From assembly GCF_035046485.1 (NCBI RefSeq), contig NC_085137.1, positions 14,227,346 through 14,291,345 of the forward strand: a DNA stretch of 64,000 nt, given 5' to 3'. Of the stretch, positions 10,749-19,219 are shown in pieces. The stretch's first letter is position 1. Each line of letters begins with the position of its first letter. Below the pieces are notes generated by a model. The model did no database searches. It was not told the origin of the DNA and was given only the letters and a program-made list of their open reading frames with translations. This stretch comes from Aedes albopictus (taxonomy: Eukaryota > Arthropoda > Insecta > Diptera > Culicidae). The position numbers and the translations under genes are program-made.

Positions 10749-12338
10749 TTACAAATGTATTTTCTTAGGAAATGTAATGTTTGATCGCAATATGTATTGA
10801 AGTGCACTTTTAAATATACAATTATTTATAATTATGAATTTTTCAAATATATATATATGTGTCTTAGAGCCAATTTCAAACATGTTCTTTTCTATTTTTT
10901 TTCCGATCATACTAAATATTTTTGGTTCATCTTCTGAATTAGAATACCTGTTTGCCTTTACTTTGTCGCCAGGAATAGGCAAAAAACTATGGAATTTCTG
11001 AGTGCCTGGTATTGTTTTGGCGTTATTATATATTTCTTCGAGATCTTCTGACATTTTAATGTACTGTTCAGTGGATACGTAACAGAAATTTAATTTAGTT
11101 ATATTTTTATCTGTCTGTACAACTGCCCAGTTATATAACTCTCGTGGAGTTGTTATGGTATTTCCATAATCTCGAGCAAGACTTGCTCTCTTTGCCATTC
11201 GCTTGAGAGTGCCACCAATAGCATCACATGGACCTTTACCGTGGGACGTTGCAAAAAAATGCCATTCTGCTCTTAATGCATGCTTTGACTGGAATCTACA
11301 TAGACTAGCAAAGTTCTTCTTATTTTTGTATTGTGATGCTGCCCCATCAGACATAAAATAAATTTTAGAAAAGTTCGTTAATTGTTTCATAAAATCTATC
11401 ATTTTTGAGATGAACAACTGGACCGCAACTGTATCGTGAGCCATTACTTCCGATATGATAATGAAGCTAACATTTACAAGTTTATTATCTTTCATATAGT
11501 AAATTTCAAATGGGTGTATTGTTGCTTGCGAGTTGTTCCAATGATATCCTTGAGCAGCGTTTTGAATTATGAATGAATAGTTTTCAGAGAAATCACAAAT
11601 CGCAAGAATTTCATCATCCTTTAATGTATCTTTTTTATTTCTGAGAAATGATGATTGTTGTTTATGAATAAAGTCGTGTGTTATAAGTTTGTCAATTTTA
11701 TCAACAAGATACGGAACAAATTCATCAACAGGTTTAATAATCGTTTCTAAATTACAGCGATCAGTATTCAACCACTGCTGAAATATAATCTCTTCTTTGT
11801 CATTTGATTCTAATATCAATGTAAGTTCCTTTTCAATGTGTTCATTACAAGCACACTTTTCACAAGCACGGAAAAAGCAATTATCTGTTCAGGTGGAAAT
11901 ATCGCAAAGCATTTTTTGTATTATTTCATCTTGTGACACAATTCTTATACTGTTGAACATTAAATTTACATTTTCATGAATAGTACATATGCATACATTA
12001 TGTATACCAGTAGAATCAAGTAAAATACAATGCTTTGGTCGCAACTGTGTAAATACTGTGAAACCAATATTCACAGTTTTGTACATATCTACAAAAATCA
12101 TATAAGCCTCTTTGAGCGACATCATCAAAAGTCGTTTTTGAACTTGTTGTTTTTTTTTTCATTTCGAACCTCAGAAACAAAATCATTTGTTCCTGGCATT
12201 GGCCTGCTGATATCATTATCATCAAAAAATTCTCTTACTATTTGTTTTGTATCGTCATCAATACCATGCCCCCTTCTTTTTTCGGTGGTACAAAGAATAC
12301 CCTGTTCATAAACAAGATCCTTCACCTGCCTCGCCATA
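10749..12338 (-). pseudogene. DDE-like transposase, C-terminal two thirds (broken)
   Basis: This continues the exon at 13264-13634 across a MITE. The protein order is: 'MARQVKDLVYEQGIL' (helix-turn-helix-like), 'GFTVFTQLRPKHC', a Cys-rich stretch 'CFFRACEKCACNEH' in a likely zinc-binding region, 'LAICDFSENYSF', 'KIYFMSDGAASQYKNKKNF' and 'EWHFFATSHGKGPCDAIGG'. The Asp residues of 'CDFSENY' and 'SDGAAS' and the acidic residue of 'GPCDA' are candidates for the catalytic triad. The family is widespread in arthropod genomes in my experience, but I cannot name it. The breaks are a frameshift near 12130-12150 in an A-run and one in-frame TGA at 11889-11891. The stop is at 10749. Confidence 0.65.
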
Positions 12339-12340
12339 TA

Positions 12341-13261
12341 CAGGGGTTGCTCAAAATAACTGGGACAGGTAAAATTTTCACTTTTAAAAAAATGTACAAC
12401 TCGCTGTAACTTTTCGAAAAGTGCATCAAATATTCTCAATTTTTTACTGTAAGTTCATCAACTAGTTGTGTATCAGTAGTCCAATTTTGGAGAAAATCGG
12501 ACCATTGTCCACGGAGTTATAAAGATTCTAGAAAAAGGTAAAATTATTCGATAGCCAACTTTGAGCTGTTATATCTCCGGATTCAATGAACCGAATGCAA
12601 TGAAATTTTGACCATTCATGACTTGTATAATGAGCTATGAAAAACCTTTGACTTAACTTAAAATTCTTAACACGGAAGAAAATTATAACGATTAGATTAT
12701 TTTTCTAATAAAACACCAAATTATCCAAAACTTCAACATCGTTTCAAAATTCAAGATGCAAATTATAGTTCAATTAATTTCCCTCTAAATGACTTATATA
12801 TAAATGTGTTTTGAAGGAAAGTTACAACATAGCCGCTAATAAATTGAGAAAGTAATGGGATGCATATTAGAAATTGATGAATTTACTAAAAAATCGTGAA
12901 TTGAATGAAATCGTTATAACTTTTTCTCTTGTTAAAATTTTAAAGATAAGTTAAACGTTTTTAAGAGTTCATCATATAAGTCATGAGTGGTCAAAATTTT
13001 ATTGCAATCAGTTCATTGAATCCGGAGATATAAAAGCTCAAAGTTGGCTATCGAATAATTATACCCTTTTCAAAAATCTTTATATCTTCGTGAAGAATAG
13101 CCCGATCTTTTCCAAATTTGAACCACTGATACACAACTAGTTGATGAACTTACAGTAAAAATTTGAGAATATTTGATGCCCTTTTCAAAAAGTTACAGCG
13201 AGTTGAACATTTTTTGAAAAGTGAAAATTTTACCTGTCCCAGATATTTTGAGTATCCCCTG
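12341..13261. mobile_element. Palindromic MITE with TA target duplication (Tc1/mariner-like), copy 1
   Basis: The ends read CAGGGGTTGCTCAAAATA and, in complement, CAGGGGATACTCAAAATA, flanked by TA (12339-12340, 13262-13263). The two halves are long inverted repeats. Excising it with one TA rejoins 'REFNAPMY' to 'MARQ' in the DDE-like protein. A related copy lies at 46458-47250. There is no coding capacity. Confidence 0.85.
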
Positions 13262-13263
13262 TA

Positions 13264-13634
13264 CATTGGTGCGTTAAACTCTCTTGTGATTTTATTTACC
13301 GACCAAGACTTAGGAAGTACAGATAGTATTTTAATCTGTTCGCTTCTGTCAGTTGTAGGGTGATTGAACTTATCCTTTAACTGCATAATTATCTCGTCAT
13401 ACGCCTCCACTTTGCCAACATCCGTTGAATCTATTCCGAAGATATTTTTTCGAACTGCTTTCGTAATCTGCAATGATTTGTTTATGCGATATTCCTTGCT
13501 TCTCATGTTTCTAGATGAGATTGGCGATAAACTCAATGTTTCAGCAATGGTATTAAACTTCTCAATATTATGGGGACCCTGTAGTTGATCTGTTGACGGA
13601 ATTGACTCCAATGATGGAATAGATGGTACCATAT
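13264..13634 (-). pseudogene. DDE-like transposase, exon 2 N-terminal part
   Basis: The acceptor TTATCTTACAG| is followed by coding that completes the split Asp codon left by exon 1 (G|AT). The residues include 'SPISSRNMRSKEYRINKS' and 'IKILSVLPKSWSVNKI', which in this family leads directly into the 'REF..PNYMARQ' helix. Coding is cut after 'REFNAPMY' by the MITE. The match of intron phase on both sides supports the gene model. Confidence 0.7.
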
Positions 13635-13864
13635 CTGTAAGATAAAAGTTAAGGTTAACAATATAATAATGAATGCAGTGGAAAGTTAATGATAGTTATT
13701 TATGCAACGAGTTGCAAAAATGATTTTTTTTCGCACAAGTAGTACATTTATCCAACGAGGCTTGCCGGGTTGGATAAATACGAAGAATACTGAAAAATGT
13801 AGTTTTGCAACGAGCTGCAAAATGAGTTATATAAAAGAAGCTAACACGTTGAAGGCTTACTTAC

Positions 13865-14189
13865 CCAGCTCATGTTCGATTTGTTGACCACTCGTTGATG
13901 GTTCTGGAATATCATGATGTTGCTGCCCACTAAATGATGGTTGCATAGTTTCGTCGTTTCCATCCGATCGGCGTTTTTTCGTATTCGGGCTTCTGTTGTG
14001 ACTTATCAATCCACGACATGACTCACAAATACTCATCGATTCGTCGATTTCATGTGTATATCCCATGGAATGAATTTTATCTATCAATCTTAATGACATG
14101 CCCCGTAGATTATGACGGTTGCACTTTGGATTGTTTATTTTTGCACTGCACTTGAATTTGTTGAATTTTGATTTATACGATTGATCCAT
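13865..14189 (-). pseudogene. DDE-like transposase, exon 1
   Basis: It starts with ATG at 14187-14189 ('MDQSYKSKFNKFKC') and carries a Cys/His-rich N-terminal region ('CSAKINNPKCNRHNL', 'SICESCRGLISHNR') that could bind zinc. A Ser/Gln-rich stretch follows, ending at donor CTGG|GTAAGT. The intron (13635-13864) is small. This exon has no stops or shifts. Confidence 0.65.
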
Positions 14190-14554
14190 TACTTTTCAGG
14201 ACTGCCTTTAATAACCAAAGAGAAGTAACACGTTGAATGATACCGATTCATTTTCTTGTTTTGTTCATATTTGCTTTAGGTACAACTCTTGATTTGTTTT
14301 TTTTTTCGATTAGGTAGTTCGAATCCAATAAATAGCCTTACCTAATATTAGGTAAGAACATGGGGTAGAAACGTTTGGGTAGAAATTACAGCAGCACGTA
14401 TGAAATGCGTGTTCTAATTGTATATTGTTTCGTACTTCTAGAGTGCTGCTGCGTGAATATGGGTGCATTGCATTGTCGCATATGGCACAATAAGTTTCAT
14501 TGCATTTTGAGATTACTAGATAACCTTCACTGGTTTAGTTTGTTTTTAAAAAAA

Positions 14555-15013
14555 GACACTGAAAAAATAATAATTTGGACATGAAAAAGTTTTTGTTAGA
14601 AAAACTTTTTTTCCTTAAGAGTGCCCATCTTGTGATGTATGGACGGTTGGTAGGGAACATAATTACCTGTCTTGAGACAAAATTTCATCAAAATCAAAAA
14701 TGGTGTTTTTTTTTAAATCAACTTTGAATTTTTAGAAATGATTTTTTTCAGTGTAGGGCTCATTTTGGATTTTTTTCAGTATTTTTTTCTTAAAATTTGA
14801 CATATTTTGCGATAATCACCCATACAACACTTTTTTGTAGGAGTAGTCATTTCTTGATTAAAAACATTTTTAAAAAATCCATAAAAAAAGTTTAGCCCTT
14901 TTCAAAAGTCAGTCCAGATAAATTTTGAAGAAACTAAGTATGCAAAGTGGCTTATCTAGTCTTGGTGTACATACCCAGAAAGTTTCATTGTAATCTGAGA
15001 GGGTGCTGCCAAC
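14555..15013. repeat. Right terminal inverted repeat of the DDE-like transposon
   Basis: This is the inverted partner of 10157-10616. The outermost bases are GGGTGCTGCCAAC. The flanking DNA to the right is H-element ORF1 coding on the minus strand. Confidence 0.8.
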
Positions 15014-15749
15014 TCCGAATACGATTTGGGGCGAAATTCGTCTGTTGGAATCACGTTTTGCGGATGGACTGGAAGCTACAGAGATTTCAGGGCACGAATG
15101 GTTGTTCAAGTAAGCGTAGTACTTGCCTGCATATAGATTTTGGAAGACCTCATCGCCGGCACCACACACAGGACCGGGACGGCTGTAGGTCGCTGGCGGG
15201 AGGGGCTCGACTGTGGTGGGCGGATCCGAGGCTTTCAAAAGGCTCCAGGCAGGCGTGCGTCCCGGTGTCCTTTGTGGATCTATTGTCTGTCGAGCGGATT
15301 CTTCCCTGCAAACAGTCAAAAAACCAACGGAAAGTCATCAGAGCTTTCCGTTGGTTTTTTGACTGATTTTCAAACTCCCGAAAATAAACGTTATCAGGCC
15401 ACGTTTCCTTAGACAGCGCGGTTTCCTTGAGAGTTTTGCTCAATCCAATCTTGAAAGTGACGAAGCTAAGGGTTGCTGGATCTCTATCTTTAGGAACCAG
15501 TCTAACCACTTTTGGCACTACATCGGCAGGAAGATTCACACAACTCCTATCGAAGAAAGTGATGTCATCGTCGGAAGTACAAGGGTCGAATGCTGACAAA
15601 TAGAGCCAAAACAACTCCTCTGGTGGTGGAACTGTTTTTACCATTTCGGACGCTGCTTTGGAACCACGAATTGTCGATGATCTCTCCTTGGGTAGACTCT
15701 CCACACGTTTCCGTTTCGGGGTGTTCGGGACGTTACTCGGAGTAAGCAT
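15014..15749 (-). pseudogene. Non-LTR 'H': ORF1 (nucleic-acid-binding protein)
   Basis: The start is ATG at 15747-15749 ('MLTPSNVPNTPKRKRVE'), with a basic N-terminus and a middle region ('VPKVVRLVPKDRDPATLSF') characteristic of ORF1 proteins of CR1/Jockey-like elements. After residue ~150 the frame shifts inside a perfect 22-bp inverted repeat region (15313-15365). Coding then continues as 'RTPGRTPAW...DPPTTVEPLPPATYSRPGP' to the DNA transposon border. Seven stretches of this tail are repeated in the 9858-10156 segment. Confidence 0.65.
15313..15365. repeat. Perfect 22-bp inverted repeat with 9-base spacer
   Basis: Arm 1 (15313-15334) reads CAGTCAAAAAACCAACGGAA then AG, and arm 2 (15344-15365) is its exact complement. 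It lies inside ORF1 of element H and coincides with the place where the reading frame changes. A local template switch is a likely origin. Confidence 0.8.
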
Positions 15750-16551
15750 GCGTGTTGACGGCGTCGAGCTCTACCCTGCTAACAGTGCGTTCACATTGAG
15801 AGGGATACGTGTAAACGCAACAGTATTATGCGCGGCCAGTCAACTGCGGTTGCAGGCCATTGATTATGTTACATGAAAGAAAGGAGAAATAGCAAATGAA
15901 AACAAAAACAAACTTGGAGTAATAAAATCCGATTGAAGTTGAGGAGCAAAATTAAAATTAAAGTTTAAACCGTGTTAGCGTAGTGTAATATCCGTGAATT
16001 GGAAGGCAATCAAAGTAGATTAGCCTAGTTCAGTGAATTAGTGAGTAGTATTTTGTGCAACTTGATAGCAACTGTAATTAATTGCCATTTACCCTCAGGC
16101 TACTGCACACGCGTTTGGTAGAAGTTGGGAAGTAATAAACACGGTGAATTTCCGAAAGCTAGTGGCTAGCCATTACATCAAATAGGCGTGAGTAGACATT
16201 CTATTAAGTGCATTTTAGTGTAACTAATCGGTAAATGTCGCAAACAGGACTAGCGCTGGAAATATACAAAGTGCTGAAGTAGTTGTAGGGCATCGCTGGA
16301 GTGAGAAAAAACTATTTCTTGTGAGTTCAAGTAAGAATAATTTAAACTTTAAGCTAAATAAATGTTTCGTTTTAGTTTGAGCTGATCGATAAGCGACTGC
16401 TACAGAAAAATAGCGTATTTCTCGACCGATTCCGAACAATGCGATTAAAACCGGACCACGGTGTATACGCCACCGGGGTCATCGAATTTCCGTCGACCTT
16501 CGAAGACAAAATTCTAACTACCTCTTCAGCTCGGTGATTTCGTCTTTTTAG
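15750..16551. other. 5' leader of element H and unassigned DNA
   Basis: The segment directly upstream of ORF1 (15750-15880, minus strand) is probably the H leader. From about 15880 to 16551 I see only A/T-rich DNA with no coding signature or recognised repeat. Confidence 0.3.
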
Positions 16552-16733
16552 ATGTACAAACCCTAGTATAACATACAAAATAAACTGACAAAATGTTCTC
16601 AACAGTTTACAAACGTAACACACTCCATGCAACAATCGAAGAATTTTCCATGAATTGCATTCTCCAATTCATGGAAAATTCTTAAAACAATATAACATTC
16701 ACCACCACTACTCAACAAACGTAACACAACACC
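16552..16733. repeat. Left ~180-bp direct repeat around the LTR fragment
   Basis: It matches 17762-17943 almost base for base, from GATGTACAAACC to CAAACGTAACA. It includes a perfect hairpin (16641-16681). The right copy starts exactly where the LTR ends. Confidence 0.8.
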
Positions 16734-16786
16734 AGCAACAGCGGAAGAATTTTTCAAGAATCGAAATCGCGATTCTTGAAAAATTC
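16641..16786. repeat. Pair of perfect hairpins in a ~105-bp repeated context
   Basis: Hairpin 1 (16641-16681) has arms GAATTTTCCATGAATTG and its complement around a 7-base loop. Hairpin 2 (16747-16786) has arms GAATTTTTCAAGAATCG and its complement around a 6-base loop. Both are preceded by similar DNA (AACGTAACACA...CAACA..G.AAG). The arms differ at several positions, yet each hairpin is perfect. A third copy, identical to hairpin 1, is at 17852-17892. Confidence 0.75.
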
Positions 16787-17172
16787 TAAAACAATCCTAT
16801 TTACCATACTATCAAGTACAAGTAGTCGGTTGATGGCAGCGATGATCATTTTATTTGGTGTCACTAGACTAACTAAATTACGTAAGCCAAACGCTTACCA
16901 GATAACTCCACGAATAAAATTGCCATCAGGCTAACCTTAAACTAATTGCCACCAGGCTAACTTAAAACTAATAACGCCAGCGAATCCTGGCAAAGGGTAT
17001 GATCTAACGCCATTAACCAACGGCCAAAGAACTGCCATCAACCAAGCACTTAGCCTTTATCTATTTTTACTGTTGCGGACACTCATATTTGATCTACTCT
17101 AAGTTTACCTAACCGAAACCAGATGGATCAACAAAGAAACGATAAACTATAACATGAACGTGGGTTTTTTAG

Positions 17173-17312
17173 TTGGGCGCCAGTGTAACAGATAGTACAT
17201 GGGAACCTTATAAATGCATAACGCCCTACGTTGGGTGCCAATGTAACGAACAAATTGGAACCTTACAATTGCATCATTTTCTTTTGCGTATTGGCCCCAC
17301 GTTGGGCGCCAA
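17173..17312 (-). repeat. Triplicated primer-binding-site-like region
   Basis: On the minus strand, directly after the LTR, the sequence TTGGCGCCCAACGTGGGG appears. Two more degraded versions follow (TTGGCACCCAACGTAGGG, CTGGCGCCCAACTA), each preceded by a copy of the LTR end (GTTACA). TGGCGCCCAACGTGGGGC resembles a lysine-tRNA-type primer-binding site. The array has a period of about 60 bp. Confidence 0.6.
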
Positions 17313-17761
17313 TGTAACAGATAAATTAAAACCTTATGAATGCACATTTTATTTTCCGTATCGGGCCCCACGTCTGGGAACTTAGATACGCAAAATGAAA
17401 TGGAACATTACAAATGCACAAAACACAAACATGCAACACATAACATTAATTTGTGCCCAGTCATCCATATGGATAACGAAGTCCGAACCCAGGATGACGA
17501 GGTTTCATAATTGTTCTAGGTCCATCAGTCAATCCTGTGATTGTATTTTTTCTGGGTGGTTGCCTTTAGTTCGCAACGATAGTTGTTTTCATAGCTTGTG
17601 TTTGGTCTAGGAATTTCTAATCCTAAGGGGCATCTAGATTCCGGCAACAACACAAGACTGTCAACAATTTAATATCCGTGTTGGGGGACGGCTTGCGTGT
17701 TTGTACTGGATCGCTCCTAGAATGTTTGGAGCGCTATAAATGCACATTAAAATTCAGGACA
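17313..17761 (-). mobile_element. LTR of a retrotransposon with adjacent primer-binding site
   Basis: On the minus strand it begins TGTCCTGAATTTTAATG and ends TTTATCTGTTACA, and it matches the solo LTR at 1296-1732. The flanking primer-binding-like array on the 3' side marks it as a 5' LTR. No gag or pol coding follows; the interior is deleted or lost. A TATA-like TTTATAGCGC lies ~25 bases from the LTR start. Confidence 0.65.
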
Positions 17762-17943
17762 GATGTACAAACCATAGTATAACATACAAAATAAATTGAC
17801 AAAATGTTCTCAACAGTTTACAAACGTAACACACTCCATGCAACAATCGACGAATTTTCCATGAATTGCATTCTCCAATTCATGGAAAATTCTTAAAACT
17901 ATATAACATTCACCACAACTACTTAACAAACGTAACAAATTGC
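17762..17943. repeat. Right ~180-bp direct repeat around the LTR fragment
   Basis: This is the partner of 16552-16733, starting immediately after the LTR. It contains the perfect hairpin 17852-17892. Homology ends at CAAACGTAACA. Confidence 0.8.
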
Positions 17944-18008
17944 TGGAGAAATTCTGATGAAAACGATACCTCAGATTTTTAGTGGACTGCCCTCTAATGC
18001 TTATTACT

Positions 18009-18056
18009 TGACAGATACGCGTATTTCGACTGCCACTTGCAGTCTTCCTTAGTGTC
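18009..18056 (-). ncRNA. Hammerhead-ribozyme-like motif (degenerate), Penelope-like element type
   Basis: The minus strand reads TTGACA, CTAAGGA, a 6-bp stem GACTGC/GCAGTC with loop AAGTG, GAAA, a short stem ATAC/GTAT, C, then TGTCAA. Stem I (TTGACA/TGTCAA), stem II and the GAAA block are intact. The first core box is CUAAGGA instead of CUGANGA, so catalysis is doubtful. Such motifs are known from Penelope-like retroelements. Confidence 0.5.
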
Positions 18057-18289
18057 AATTAGTTACTAGTTTAATTTCTATATTTAATCATCTATTAATT
18101 TTCATGAAGGAATGTTTTAGGGGCTCTTCAAAAGCATTGGGAGGAATTTTGGCAAGTTTAAGGTACAATCCAAAGCACTCCAGCTTATTTTCCAATCAGT
18201 GTACTTATACCTGCTTAGCTGCCAAGATAAAACCTCGTATTAGGGCACTACTGGTAATTTCTTGAAGGTTATTATATTCAATTTCTTCA

Positions 18290-18340
18290 TGCTACGTTTA
18301 GTTATAAAAGCGAGTAGGTACAAATTTGCTACGCCCTTGT
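18290..18340. repeat. Fragment resembling the end of the hAT-like element at 52061
   Basis: TGCTACGTTTAGTTATAAAA and GCTACGCCCTTG are also found, complemented, at the left end of the 52061-58356 element. It is probably a deleted solo end of the same family. Confidence 0.4.
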
Positions 18341-18711
18341 TGTTTGTTGATAGCTACCGTAAGCTAGTTGAAATTCCGTGGAATCTTCAAAATCAGTGTT
18401 CTACACTGAAGGACTCTTCTGTTATAATTGTATTTGAACAATCTTTTAAAGTTCCCTAATGGTGACTCTGGTGGCAAATCTTGACATCTCGAGTGAGTTC
18501 AATCTCACTGTTCACCACCGACTCACTCCATACTATGCACAATGTTCAGCATACATATTTGAAAGCCAACCCACTCATCCATACATGCACCGCGGATGGC
18601 TTCACGCGAGAAACAAAAAATGATAAGAGGGCGAAAATGTGCGGCCAGTCAAAATGACAGTCGGCGGAGCAGCCGGACCAAATCCTCCCGACTAGCTAAA
18701 GGTAGGCGAGG

Positions 18712-18718
18712 TATAAAA
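18712..18718 (+). promoter_or_regulatory. TATA box of GlyP
   Basis: TATAAAA lies 265 bp upstream of the GlyP start codon. Transcription would start near 18742-18746. A good insect initiator (TCAGTT, 18799-18804) lies further downstream and is an alternative start. The interval 18740-18976 would be the 5' UTR. Confidence 0.55.
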
Positions 18719-18976
18719 GACAGATGACAAGAGAGCGGCCAAACAACAACTCGCGGCGACGACGGCGCATGTTTGACCTTCCACAAGGTGACCGCATCTC
18801 AGTTGGAGAATCGCTGTTTTCACTTGTAGTGCAACTGTGGTTCCGAGCGGGTCGCACTTGAGTGTTCTCCTCCCGATACTTCTTTGGGGTATTTAATTGG
18901 TGAATTGAACGGTTTTGGACAGTTGTTGAGTGATACTTGTGGTGTAGCATCTAAGTGTGATTGTCCGGGTCTTAAA

Positions 18977-19219
18977 ATGTCCAAACCACAGTCCGATGAG
19001 CAGAAGCGGAAGCAGATCAGTGTCCGAGGAATCTCGGTTCTAGAGGATGTGAACGAAATCAAGAGAGGCTTCAACCGCCATCTCCACTACACCCTGGTGA
19101 AGGATCGTAATGTCGCCACCGTGCGCGATTACTACTTCGCCTTGGCCCACACCGTCAAGGATCATCTGGTGTCACGCTGGATCCGAACGCAGCAGCATTA
19201 CTATGAAAACGACCCCAAG
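18977..19219 (+). CDS. GlyP: GlyP exon 1 (coding part)
   Basis: ATG at 18977 in the context AAAATGTCC, 81 codons, ending GACCCCAAG|GTAAGG. It encodes the regulatory N-terminus with the kinase-target serine and the '[15 protein letters not shown]' helix. Stops upstream in frame are absent for 93 bases, but the family N-terminus fits this start. Confidence 0.95.

Larger units (their letters stand above)
10157..15013 (-). mobile_element. DNA transposon with ~450-bp terminal inverted repeats and a DDE-like gene
   Basis: The ends are long inverted repeats (10157-10616 and 14555-15013), both starting GTTGGCAGCACCCTCTCAG. Between them is a single minus-strand spliced gene (exons 13865-14189, 13264-13634 continuing 12338-10749) whose protein looks like a DDE-type transposase. 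It is 4.86 kb, or 3.9 kb without the MITE inserted in the gene. It interrupts the H retrotransposon. No short target duplication is evident; instead ~300 bp of H sequence is present on both sides. I cannot assign the superfamily. Confidence 0.75.
1938..15749 (-). mobile_element. APE-type non-LTR retrotransposon family 'H', shattered by nested insertions
   Basis: Minus-strand pieces at 15749-15014, 10156-8934, 8682-7773, 3166-2849 and 2404-1938 follow one another in the order of a non-LTR element: ORF1, apurinic endonuclease, reverse transcriptase, RT C-terminal region. The gaps are explained by a DNA transposon (10157-15013), a MITE (8683-8925), a LOA element (3167-7537) and a SINE (2419-2834). 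The endonuclease has the YYQNVGG, TKTWLD, GDFN and LDLCF blocks of the Jockey/CR1 group; the exact clade is not resolved. Frameshifts and stops make it inactive. The two sides of the DNA transposon overlap by ~300 bp of homologous sequence, so this may be two copies joined or one copy with a duplication. Confidence 0.75.
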
